A DNA stretch of 64,000 nucleotides from Paguma larvata. Its lineage: Eukaryota > Chordata > Mammalia > Carnivora > Viverridae. The position numbers and the translations under genes are program-made. Within the stretch, counting starts at the first letter, position 1. Each line of letters starts with the position of its first letter. The notes beneath the pieces are model-generated. The model saw nothing but the letters and a program-made list of their open reading frames with translations, was not told the origin of the DNA and ran no database searches. The DNA lies in NCBI GenBank assembly GCA_030068075.1, contig CM057826.1, positions 73,009,312 to 73,073,311 of the forward strand. Direction: 5' to 3'. This document shows positions 37,036 to 48,557 of this stretch, piece by piece.

Positions 37036-37129
37036 CTTACCCCATGCAATGTATTCCCTTGATCTCTCCCCTACTCCTTGCTTCAGAAAGAGAGTTTTCC
37101 CCCATTTTCTCTTTGAAGCCAGAGTTTTC

Positions 37130-37486
37130 ATTCAGTTGAGATATTTCTCTTCAATCCAGCACCTTCTTCCTGGAATACTCATTTCCCAAATCTCAATTTG
37201 ACCAGCTTCTACTACTTCTTCACTTCTCACATTAGATTCTTCTTTCTCCTTACAGTTTTTCCTGACCTACTACAACCTGTATAGGTACCTTCCTATTTAT
37301 GGTGCACCTGCTATTTTTCCCAATATGGCATTATTCTATTATACTGAGTTTGACTGTTAAATAGACTGTGAGCCCCAGGAGAACAGTGTGTGTTTGATTT
37401 GTTTATCATCTTATAGCCAGCATCTAACACAGTGCCTAGGTCTTAGCAGAAACTACATAAATACCTGTAGTTTGAATGAATAAATA
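37130..37486 (+). mobile_element. L2 LINE, 3' end
   Basis: 'gactgtgagccccaggagaa', 'catctaacacagtgcctagg', 'tgaatgaataaataataa' give the L2 terminal order. The upstream pyrimidine-rich part also fits. Confidence 0.7.
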
Positions 37487-38899
37487 ATAATTATTCTGAG
37501 TAATTATGCTGACATTTTAGAGCTTATAGGAAGAGAAGGGATTATACACATCAAGAATGGAATTGAAAACTTTGAGAAGAAAACAAACTCGGGCTCACTG
37601 GCAGATCATTTCAATGTTTTCAGGATTGGTATCCTACAGGGTTATAGGTTTAGTTTTATAAACATCAAAAGCTATTGAATACTTTATTTTTAGCTTTCTT
37701 TTATATATGAGAGGTGACGCTAGGTGCTGGTTCAATAAAATGAATAATATCTTGGCTTCTCTGCCTTCGAGAACCTTGCAATCTATGGAATGAATATTTG
37801 AATAACGTGTTTCTGAGCAGGATTTTTAAAAAGTATTTGCAAATAACTCGTACCTTAGATTCCTTTTATCTCCTATTTCTCTTTTATTAACAACTTATCC
37901 AAGGAGTTTAAATTTAGGTCACATGATAGGAGAACTTCATGATTACCTTAATCTCTGCATGGCCTATTTGGTTTGGCAAAGTCTACATGTATACCATCTT
38001 AATTTGTTGACTTTGTAATAGCATTGAAAAAGAGATAATGAAAGTGAAGAAAAGTATTGGACCTTTAATTGAAGGGTGGTTCTAAGACCAATGTCAAGAT
38101 GATCAAACTTTTCGAATAAAAATAGGTTGGTTGAAGGGGTGGAACAATAATGTAATTTAACTTCTGTCGATGAAAATATGATGAATGTTCTTGTGAAATT
38201 AATCCTGGCCCAGTGTTTGAATACTGAAAATATCACATCTATATGCTGTATTGACAAATAAATGTTATGTAAGGTTGAAGTACGTTACAACTTCATAAAC
38301 TGATAATCATTCACATTATGAATGCTAATTTTCAGCACAGCTGAAGCAGCAAACAATAATGAATCCTATTTAATATAAGGTACAAGAATATGAACTATTT
38401 CCACATTATAAACCAGAGTCCATTTTTTTTTGTTAATGAGTCTTAAATCCTGCCTTCGTATTCAGTATAGAGATTGAGCTCTTTATGTCCATATTGGTAT
38501 TGGGAAGTCAAGTACTTCAATTAGGGCATACATTAAGCAAAAACCCAAACAAACAAAATAAAATACTCATGTACTTCAGAAATTAAAGAACAAATCTAGT
38601 TTTTTTCTGTTATACTACAAAACAATTACTTTAAAAAATATAACTAGATTACAAAGACTATTTGTAATAATAGAAATATATGTCACTCATTATTTTGCTA
38701 TACTAAATAAATTGCTATTATTATTAATTATATTTCTCTTTTCAGTCTTTTACTTTTTAAAAATTACATTTCTTCTTGAAAACCTTCATTGTTATCTCTC
38801 TATACATCTATATACATATGTGTGCATCTATATACAGTTTGTTTATTCATTCATACACGTACAAAGTTTATTTTTTCCCTTTAAGATTTTATTATGCAG
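37487..38899. other. No gene found
   Basis: AT-rich sequence. 37700-37800 has a weak old-repeat phrase ('gaaccttgcaatctatggaa'). Confidence 0.4.
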
Positions 38900-38905
38900 A
38901 CTCTT
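38900..38905. other. Target-site duplication of the LTR, left copy
   Basis: actctt, identical to 40011-40016. The empty site would read attatgcagactcttggaat. Confidence 0.88.
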
Positions 38906-40010
38906 TGTTGGGAGCCATTTTGGGCTCGCAGGTTGAGACCCTGTGTGAAAAAGGTTGAAGCAAAGCTCCCGCCAGCCAAACTGGTGCCTAGTCTTACTTC
39001 CTTCTAAATAATCTTTCAGGCTTGGATTTCTTGAACTGCTCTCGTTGGCCCAAGGTATATAATGCTCTTTGGCTTTGTGGCACACGGAAAAGGGGACCTG
39101 GAATGCGATGTCTTGATGGATAAAATCTGAATGAGAGTAATCTGGCCAGAAGTAACCTCAAAGTTGCCTCTTGGGGATAGGTTAAACAAATTGATCATAT
39201 AGAATAGCAGTTATGAGTTGGCTAGAAATTAGCAGACATTAGGCCCCAAGACTCCTTGAACCAAACTAGATTTTCCTTGCAGGTATCACATTGTATTAAT
39301 CATCCCCTCAGCCCCACCATAAAACCTCAAGGCACATCTCTGTAAAGCTTCTCTCAGTATTTGATTAACAGACTGATGGGAGAGAATGTAAAGAGATTTA
39401 GGACCTTCCCCGGAGGTTAGCCTAGCCGCAAAATTAGAAGCACTGTTTATAGATAAGGTATAAACAATAGCCAAACAAAAGTAGCTAAACATATCTTCAC
39501 TGATCAACAGCAAATATTGAGCACCTTCCTGAGATTAACATTTCATGAATCCTTTTGTAATTCTCACCTCACGCTCCCTTATAATAAAAAGGCAATAACA
39601 AAATACTTTTACAGAAACTACCATAAAGAATAGATAGACATGAGCCCTTACAATCTAGGCTCACTCACTCACAAAGGAAAAGAACTTAGACAAGCATTAG
39701 AGATCATGTCTCTACCAAGCGAATACCTCCTCCATTATGGTTAAAGATTATGGATAGAATGACTCCTAATCTATGATTAACATAGGTCTTGCGACAACAA
39801 TGTATGTTGTTAAGAATGCCTTGTCACTGATGTAATGTCACTCACTGCCTTTAAATAAAGACACCGAGACTAGCAGGTCAGAGATGCCAGAATTGCCAGG
39901 GCTGCCTGCTTGGTCATCAGACTACATCTCTCTCATGGTTCTCTCACTTCCTTTCACCTGACCGTCCATCCTTCGGGGACCCCTAGATTCACCGGAACTG
40001 GACCCCGGCA
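38906..40010 (+). mobile_element. Endogenous retrovirus solo LTR, class II-like
   Basis: The element starts TGTTGGGAGCCATTTTGG, a start typical of class II (betaretrovirus-like, ERVK/IAP-type) LTRs, and ends ...GACCCCGGCA. Exact 6-bp duplications, actctt, flank it (38900-38905 and 40011-40016), the size known for that class. An AATAAA signal lies at 39854-39859, with a TATA-like ataataaaaa at 39581 that is too far upstream to be certain. The length, 1,105 bp, is long but within the LTR range. No gag, pol or env sequence adjoins it, so it is a solo LTR left by recombination between two LTRs. Plus orientation is judged from the TG start and the poly(A) signal near the 3' end. Confidence 0.88.
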
Positions 40011-40016
40011 ACTCTT
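40011..40016. other. Target-site duplication of the LTR, right copy
   Basis: actctt, identical to the left copy, directly after the CA end of the LTR. Confidence 0.88.
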
Positions 40017-43000
40017 GGAATATCTATCAATTTTAGATCAAATACCATTTTCTATTAATTTTTTTTACAAATTTCAGATAATATTTCCAAGAGAAAAAAT
40101 AGACAACTGAAAAAGACCCACAGGTGATTCAGGCATTAGACCATATGGGTTAGAACTTTAACTGAAATTAGTATGTTTACCAAAATGGGGGGAAATAACT
40201 TCGGAGGAAAAGATGAAATTACTGGCAAGTTTATTATATTGTAACATGGAAAGTTCTTGGAAGAGACTGATATGACTTCCAGAGTTTACTGGTGCACTTG
40301 AATATAGACTGGGTGAAAAAAGACACTGATGATTTCCTTTTCTTTGTTGAATTATGAATGTAGAAGCCTGGGTGGAGAAGTCTGCTGTTACAGACACAGA
40401 ACACAGTACCAAGTGGGGCATCCCCTATTAGGTGCAGTAAGAATATGGGGCTGTCAAATGTATGCCATTGCAGATAGCTCTGCTCAAGCTGCCTTTAAGG
40501 AACCTGCGCTGATTTTGTTATGAACCTTCAGGAGCAGTAAGTACTGCAGGTAGGAGTCAAAAGGTTAGCCTCTATAACATACTTGTACCAGGAAAATGTT
40601 AAGTGCTGAGCTTCCTACAGGGCCCAAGCTTCCTCCAAATAGCCCAAGAATATTCCGATGATATCAGTTTGTGTTATGTTGAAGATTGCTATGGGTTTCA
40701 TTGCTTTGCTCAATTTCTCTTTAGTATTCATCTTAAACAAAGCTATGAAAATTATGGTGTGAAGAAAATTCCATATGTGTGATGCACTACTTGCACATAA
40801 GAATAGATATGTCATATTCTCATTATAAACGTTAAAAGATTTTAGAAGCAATCTTTATCAAACTATTCAGAAATCGACAATCACTGTTATAAGCAGAAAA
40901 TCATAAAATTATTAATGACTTTTTAAAAATTGTCTTTGTATCATCACAGGTCATGTCACAAACACAGATCTCTATATTCCATTGAGAAATATGCATATAT
41001 GTGAATTGCATCAGTTCTAAACTTAGAAAAAAAGACCTAGACCAAATCTAACTTTCTATCACTTTTAATTCAAATAGTTGATAATTTATCCTCTATAGTT
41101 GTTTAAACATATCTTGCATTGGTTTCCTCAAATGTAATGTGCAAATAAGATTACCTCAAGATTAAATTTAACACAATTTTTTAAAAAAGCAAATAGTACA
41201 GTACGTGGACAGAGTGCTTAAGCAGTGCACAAGAATTCTTACAATCACACGTTCTTTTTACTAAACTGTTAGACTTTCTTCCTTATTTCTAGCTACTGAA
41301 ATCCTAGCCATGAGCAGACTTAAATATTACTTCTATTTTTCTAACTGGAAGTAATAATTTCAACTAATACTTGAAAATAATTTCAAATTATAAATATCTA
41401 AGTAATACTTGGAAAATTCAACTCCTTTTTATTTTATTTCAAGATTCAGACTCAAATATGAAGGAAAAATAAACAGATAACTCATATAATTACTACATGA
41501 TCTACTTTTCCCCAAAGGATTATTTTTATGAAACTGATATTTTAATAAAGAAATGGGGATTCACACTCACATTTCATAATTTTCTTCAAGTCGTTGTAAA
41601 GATAATACCCCCACTCTTACATACAACACAGAGCGACTGAAAATCCACTCCTCATTACTTCCATTATTTCAAGGAGAGAGGAAGAAGGGAAGTATGGCAT
41701 TTTGTACAACTAGAGAGTTTAATAATTATAATAATAAAAACTCTCATTTAAAGAACAAAATTAGCTGCACTTGCAAAAGGAGCGTAAAACACATTAAAAT
41801 TTGCTAGAGTAAGTGTTTCTTCCTTTTAATGAGCTGAAGCATATTCTGTATCTGTACAATTGGGTACATTCCTATCAGGACAGAAAAGGGCTATTAACGC
41901 TGTAGAAGCCAGAATATAGCAAAATCTTGAATTATATTAAATGCTTAATAATATCTTCATGCATGTAAGGATTCTTCTTGACATTATTAGTGGATTTTAA
42001 TGAACTGTATGTAATTAATATATCTATAATTATTATTCTTATTTTTAAGGGACAGTGTAACTAATATGAATTTTAAACATACATGAAAAATTGAATATTA
42101 AAATATAATAATTGTTTTTATTCTTACAATGTGATTAAGTCAAACTAAATAAGAATTTGGCACTGAAGAATTATAAAGCAATGAATGCACAAAAAATACG
42201 TGCCAAACATGATTTTGAAGGGTCAGAAGTAGTTTTCAACAAAGTCCCCATGTGGCTAACTTTTCTTTTCTATACCATTACTTTAGTGTCCCCTAACTTT
42301 ACATTAATAAGGAAAAAAAAAATGTGATCATTAAATCCATAAGCAGTTACAATCACTTGACAGAGTCAGACTGTAGCAAATGGCAACCCTGGAGGGCTGA
42401 ACACTGTCTGCAGTACTATGTGTCTTATCCAAAAGAGTTGTGGAACTCATAGACATGAAATGCATTAATAATAAGGGAGGCTGATGGAATGTCTTATCTT
42501 CACACGCAATTGGCAATCTTAGCAGTGTAAAATTATATGTTTTGTAATGTGAGGTGTTCTTTTTTTCCATGGAAATGGATATCTCAGCTTACAAAGGTAC
42601 TCGATGTTTATATCCTATTAGTCATAAACGGTCAAAAGCCAAATACAATTTCTCATTCAGTAAATTACATTCTAAATAGTACATGTTTCTTCTTTACAAG
42701 TGATTTGATAAAAGTTTTTGAGGACAAGCTCCCAACTCCTACAAAGGTGTCATTATGTCGAGAAGGCATTTAATAGAACTTGAGAAGATGACGAAACCTT
42801 TGAGTAATGGAGATTTTAGGTTTCTAAGAGTTAGAACTACTGTGAACTCTCTTAAAATGGAAGGGCAGCTGAATCCAGTGGTTATAGATCAGCTCTTTTA
42901 AGGTCCTCCCTCTGATCAGTACTGCTATAACCTTTAGGGCTGCCTCTTCTAACACTCTGGACCAAAAACAGACATTTCTTTGGTAATGCTGTGTAGAGCT

Positions 43001-43118
43001 GGAGACGGTTTAAGACTTAAAGATCCAGGGAATAAGAGAAGGAACATGAGCCCTGATAATACAAATAATCTGAACAAGCTGGAATAGAAGGGATACTTTA
43101 GAGATTTTCAGAATTTGA
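40017..43118. other. No recognisable feature
   Basis: AT-rich throughout; short frames only, none recognisable. No confident repeat. Confidence 0.5.
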
Positions 43119-43123
43119 GAGAG

Positions 43124-43372
43124 TGCAGTGGACTGAATGTGTCCCCCCAAATTGCTATGTTTAAAACTCAATTCTGATATGACGGTATTTGGGGGTAGGG
43201 ATAGGGTAGGATACTGTCTTTAAAGCAGGAAATGGGCTTGCACCAGACATTGGCACTGTCAGAACCTTGATCTTGGACTTCCTCAGCTATGGGAATTTTA
43301 AGAAACAAAGTTTTGTTTTTAAATTCCCCCAGTCTATGGAAATTTCTTAGAACAGCCTGAACTGATAAGAAA
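43124..43372 (+). mobile_element. MLT1-type LTR with internal deletion
   Basis: 'tgcagtggactgaatgtgtc', 'tatgacggtatttgggggta', 'ttgatcttggacttcctcag' and 'cccagtctatggaaatttct' are MLT1 phrases in order, with the middle of the consensus missing. gagag at 43119-43123 and 43373-43377 may be the 5-bp target duplication. Confidence 0.78.
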
Positions 43373-43377
43373 GAGAG

Positions 43378-46300
43378 GTCTCAAACACTATCAACTTTTT
43401 AGATTTCTAATATGTTAATAAAGAAGACATGAAAACAGAATTATAAAAATTAATTGTTTACACATAAAGAAATTTACACTTTTCCCACATAAGTATGAGT
43501 ACTGCATACATAGCATCTTGTAATCTGTCATTAATAATCTAAATTTCAATTTCCTTAGAAATATGAAGCCTGGGGACAAATGACCCTTTTTCCTATCCTG
43601 TAGAGGTACCGAATTACTCCACAGAATTTCTGATTCATTGTGGTCAAATATTAAATATAGAAGGATATTCAACAGGGTCTGCTATCATGTGATAGATGCT
43701 ATCTTTTTCACCTCACAGCATTGCGTGCAGTCTTTAAGCTTTCTACTGAAACAGAAGCTGATTGGCCTCTCCTTTCCTATTACCTGTATCTGATTTTCTG
43801 CCAGAAAAAATTTTAAGAGGAGAACCAGGCCTTACCCACATGTATTCAAAAAGAGACACACACAGTAACAATGAGGTCATTCCATTGGAAATAGCAGGGT
43901 AGGCAAAAAGAACTCTTTGGTTTTGTAAAGCCAACAAACCTCCAGTGCTAAGACTTTGAAGATCTGTACTCTTGGAATTTAAAGTTATTAAATTCCCCAT
44001 GTAATGTGGAAAAAATACCCAATAGTCTTACAACTAAGTATATAATAATTGCATTTGTGATCAGGGTTTACATGTATTCTGAGCCATGCTGATTTTGGGG
44101 GTAGATTTCTACCCACACGTCCTGTGACCTAAATTCTCATACTCACTATCCACTGTTCACCATCAGTGATTAAATTAGAGGTATGAGGGGATGTCAAAAT
44201 ATCATTGGCTAGTAATTTATGACCTGTGTATACAATCTTTTCCACAAGGATGAATTGAGCCATTCAGATTATTCCCTTGAGTATTTGGAATTGGGCAATC
44301 TTCAGTGACTGAGGCAGCTAGTTTTGGGTCCAGAAGCTAATCTAATTGAGAGATCATTTGACTTAGAAATGGGTTGATCAATTGTTGAAATGGGTCACAG
44401 CAAGCATACAGAGTGAGGGTGCAAGACCTATAGTAAGTAGGGAATCTGTCTGATAGAGGAAGAACCAACCAGAAGGGCTAGAGACATAATCCAGGCCTAA
44501 AAAGAGAGAATTGCTGTAGTTTTTGACAGTCCTATGTCTAATTATCACATATTTTCTCATAAAAACTTGATTTTTTCTAGAGGCACCTGGAATCTGGGTC
44601 AGTCTAGCTATTACATAAACCTGACTAAATCATGATTAGGTTTTCTTTTCTATGCTTGACTAAAACAACATTTGGCAATGATCTACGGGGGCAAACTGGA
44701 TGAGTATTCTTTCTTCTCTAGTTCATTTTATGACCAGCATTCCTTTGAGGACACTTTTAGAAACAGCCAATTTAAATTTGATACCAAGTCATTGATGATT
44801 TACCAGCTTTAACTTCAGTGAAGAGACTGAAGGATTCAGCAGCTGTGACAAGGAGATTTAAGGGTCAGTGACTACCCATTAGATTATTTCATAAAGAGAA
44901 ATGAAAACTGATTGATGCAATTGGCAAATTAATGACCTGTCAGAAATTGTCCCATTCAGGAAGCTCTGGACCCAGACATGAGTAACTTTGTTGAATCATG
45001 AAAGGAACCCCATCCAAACACAGACTCTAGCTTATATCCCTCTGTAAATCACTAAGTACCTGGTGGGTGCCAGGCACTGTGCTAGGTATTAAGTACCCAG
45101 GGGAGAAAAAATCCAAACAATTAACAACAAAAACAAGACTGTCTACAAAGCTATAGCTTTCGTTGTTTAGAGATTTGGATTTTGCAGCAAATCTATTATA
45201 GTACCCAAAACTACTGCTGAGTGATAAATGTAAAACTTCTCTTGGTTTATAAAAGTTGTATAATGTTTTACACGTCAAAGCTAATATGCAAAATCATTAA
45301 TAGTCAATAACACATTAGCAAGAATTGATTGATTAGGTTAGTGGATTGCAAGGAAAGAGAAAATCATGCTTCTAGTAAGAGTTTTAGCATCAGAAACAGA
45401 GCACTGGAGAAATATTTATAGCAGTGGACTCATTGAGGATCTAGAGATTAAAGACTAGAGATTTTTTTCTTCTAAAGATAAAGCAGACTTGAATTTGGAA
45501 CAGACAGCATAAATGTTATAATGTAGCACCTCTATGGAGAGTTCCATAAAGTGAAGAAACGGCATTGGGCACTGGGTATTGGGTATGGAGAGGGATGTGA
45601 GGGACTACAATTTTAAAAGAAACAAGTCCTAAAAATGAGTAACATTGTTGAAAGAGAGTCAGTGAGAAGCGAGAACCGGAGTGCTGGAAATCTAGATGAT
45701 GTTCTAGCCTCATTTGATGAGATTGAGATTCCACAGCCTGTTGTGTTGAGTCTGCTTGTCTAAATTGTGTTGCTTCATGGAAACATATGAAAAGTCACAT
45801 GTTGACCCTGAGAACCACTGGGGAAAATAATCTTTCAAAAATGAAAATTAAAAACTATGAAAGTAGAGTTTTCCAACATCTCTTCCCTATGGTAGATTTA
45901 AAGTGAACCAGTAGTTTCTAAATGTGAAAAATCTAAATTCAAGACTAACATTACAATATTAATAATCATCAAACAGTGAAATGATACATAGGATAGAAAC
46001 TAGCATCTATTAAAAAGTGAAACCAACAAAAAACATTGAGCTGCTTTTGGAAAAAATCAGGCTTTCAAACTCAGAATTATGTATAATGTAATTTTACCAG
46101 ATTAGTACCTTAGGGACTAACGTGGTTTCGAAACTACTTTGCTTTTAGAAACACACCTCGTTGAACTCTTATCTCATCTGAGAAAACAAACAGTAACTTA
46201 CAGATAGGAAAAATGAATGGTGGCATTTTATGAATATGAAAAGCAATATAAATGCTGAACAACAATAATACCATTTTCACATGACATCTGGGATTTTGTT

Positions 46301-47990
46301 TGGAAAAGTTCTGCTTGTATATTAGATTACTGTGTCTTCTCTTCTGCATTAAATAAGTGAAGTGAAAGTATATCAAGAAGCAGACAGTGGATAAACACAG
46401 AAAAAGTTTCAAGCCTGTTTGAATACTTAATATATTAGAATTAATTGCTAACTGCTACCATCTGTAAAGCTGTAGGAACTGCATGCCGATACCAAGTCAA
46501 ATATGTTAAAAGGAAGATGAGAGTGTAAATATGGGAAGATATCACCACACAAAAGATGAATGTCTAGTCAGCTCGGGGAGACCTGGGCTCATGATGGAAA
46601 GCAGGAAGATCCTGAATCCATCTCTTCCCATGGTAGGAAGAGTCTACAACTACATATGAAAGAATTTCCTCTTCAAACAACCTTAACCTGATGAATCAGA
46701 CTGTATATTAAGCAAACAGGAAGCAAACCCTATCAAAGGTGGTATAGGTTTCTGGCACAGAGCCTCCATATAAACCCCACCCTGGCATAGTGACTCACAA
46801 TCAGGAGAAATCTTGAAGCCTGGTGCTTGTCCTTGAGGAGCAAAGGGTTCTAACTCCACATTGGACATCTCAACTTTTAAGACTTGGAGCTGAGAGATAA
46901 GACAGACCTCAAACATGTAACTTTGGAAATCGAAGAGACTCAGGCCCTGAGACCCGAAAGATGGCAGCTATCGGAAAAAGGTCTCCCCTCTCTCGTACTG
47001 GCCATCCTGGGGCCCAGTGCAGAGGCAGCCATCAGCCCACTTCACCTGCTTAGAGTAAAGCATCGATCGGATTAGAGGCATCTAATGTTACACACACCTC
47101 TAGGAGATCTCCTTGTGTGGTAGATTACTACTGATCCTACTTTTTTGCATTCAATAAGTGAAATGAAAGTATACTTAAAAAAATGAGTGAGGTATGTGTT
47201 TTTGGATCTGTGTTTTTACAAGAATCACCAAGAAGCCCGCTGAATTCTGCTAAAGGTCAACACAGAGTGGCTGCCTAATTCGGGATTGTTCCCAACGCTG
47301 GGGAAGGAGAACAGCTATCATTTAAACCTTTAATATTGGAAATTAAAGGGCTGTGGAAAGCATGAAGTCAAAGCTGAAACTCTGAACAGGAGGATATTAG
47401 ATGCAAGAGGGGGGAAAAGCTCTGTTCTTGCATCATCAAGGAAAGTGACTCAAATTAACATACGCAGGAAAAGGGGATGCTAACCAGAAACTTCAAAGAA
47501 TAAACATGCTTGAGACAGGATAGAATCTAGACATTAAATTATGTGATTGGGAGTCTCCTTCTCCCTCTCTTAACCCTACTTCCATCCATGTTGGCAGCAT
47601 TCTCAGTGGGTTTTTGGCTTAGAGGAATAAAAACAGCCACCAACAGATGGATCAAATAGTCTTTCTGGTTAGAACACTTTGCGAAAGAGACTGCCCTCTT
47701 TTCCAAAGGTTTCAGCAGAGGTTCCTAAGGATTCCAATTTGTTCAGCTTGGGGCTGTCCCCTTAAGGAATCACTTGAGTCTCAAAAATGAGGAATCTGAT
47801 TGGCAGATCTGGCCAAGGTTTCACTTCCTCATGAGCCAGGTGGGGCGGGGTGAGCAGGTTACAGACACACCCAAACCCCAAGAGAGCATTCTTCAGAAGA
47901 AAGACAACCCAGAAAGATGAACAAGAATGTGATGAGTAGACAAGGAATCCCGCAGTCACGTCACAGTCCATTACAGCCTCGTATGCATAG
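43378..47990. other. No gene; one stretch of unassigned repeat character
   Basis: 46560-47090 ('catggtaggaagagtctaca', 'gcacagagcctccatataaa') is GC-richer than its flanks and reads like an old dispersed repeat, perhaps an L1 5' region, not assigned. 45050-45110 contains 'ggtgccaggcactgtgctag', a phrase of old mammalian repeats. The rest is featureless. Confidence 0.35.
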
Positions 47991-47993
47991 GGT

Positions 47994-48104
47994 GAGCATC
48001 CATATCACCTGGGAGCTTCGGTAAACGTAGAAGCACAAGATTTACCCTAGACCTACTGAATTAGAATCTCAAAAGGTTCTAAAAATATCCCCAGGTACTC
48101 TGTA
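47994..48104 (+). mobile_element. MER5-like (hAT-Charlie) DNA transposon fragment
   Basis: 'gcatccatatcacctgggag' and 'agacctactgaattagaatc' are the MER5A phrases in order; ends missing. Confidence 0.6.
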
Positions 48105-48120
48105 TGCATGTTAACATTTT

Positions 48121-48541
48121 ATTTATTATTTTTTAAATGTTTATTTATTTTTTTAAATTTTTTAATGTTTATTTATTTTTGAGAGACAGAGAGACAGAGT
48201 GCGAGTGGGGGAGAGGCAGACAGAGAGGAAGACACAGAATTCGAAGCAGGCTCCAGGCTCCAAGCTGTCAGCACAGAGCCCGACGCAGGGCTCGAACTCA
48301 CGAACCATGAGATCATGACCTGAGCCGAAGTCGGCCTCTTAACCGACTAAGCCACCCAGGCGCCCCTAATGTTTGTTTTTGAGAGAGAAACAGTGTAAGT
48401 GAGGGTGAGGCAGAGAGAGAGGGAGACACAGAACTCAAAGCAAGCTTCATGCTGTTGGCACAGAGCCCGAACTCACAAACTGTGAGATCATGACCTGAGC
48501 CAAAGTTCAATGCTTAAACGACTGAACCACCCAGGCACCCC
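48121..48541 (-). mobile_element. Felid-type SINE interrupted by a second SINE
   Basis: The outer copy consists of 48121-48152 plus 48367-48541 (ending 'actgaaccacccaggcaccc'). Flanks tgcatgttaacatttt (48105-48120) and tgcatgttaagatttt (48542-48557) match at 15 of 16 positions. Confidence 0.92.
48153..48366 (-). mobile_element. Younger felid-type SINE nested in the previous one
   Basis: Well preserved: 'gagcccgacgcagggctcga', 'gagatcatgacctgagccga', 'taagccacccaggcgccc'. It sits in the T-rich 3' tail of the older copy, with aaatgtttatttattttt before and taatgtttgtttttgag after as probable duplications. Confidence 0.92.
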
Positions 48542-48557
48542 TGCATGTTAAGATTTT

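Noticed and set aside
36911..37201. 96-codon frame across the (TTTTC)n tract
   Set aside because: Most of it is a Phe/Ser run from a simple repeat.
38843..39513. Short minus-strand frames near or in the LTR
   Set aside because: They lie across a non-coding LTR, are under 85 codons and are not recognisable as retroviral or host proteins.
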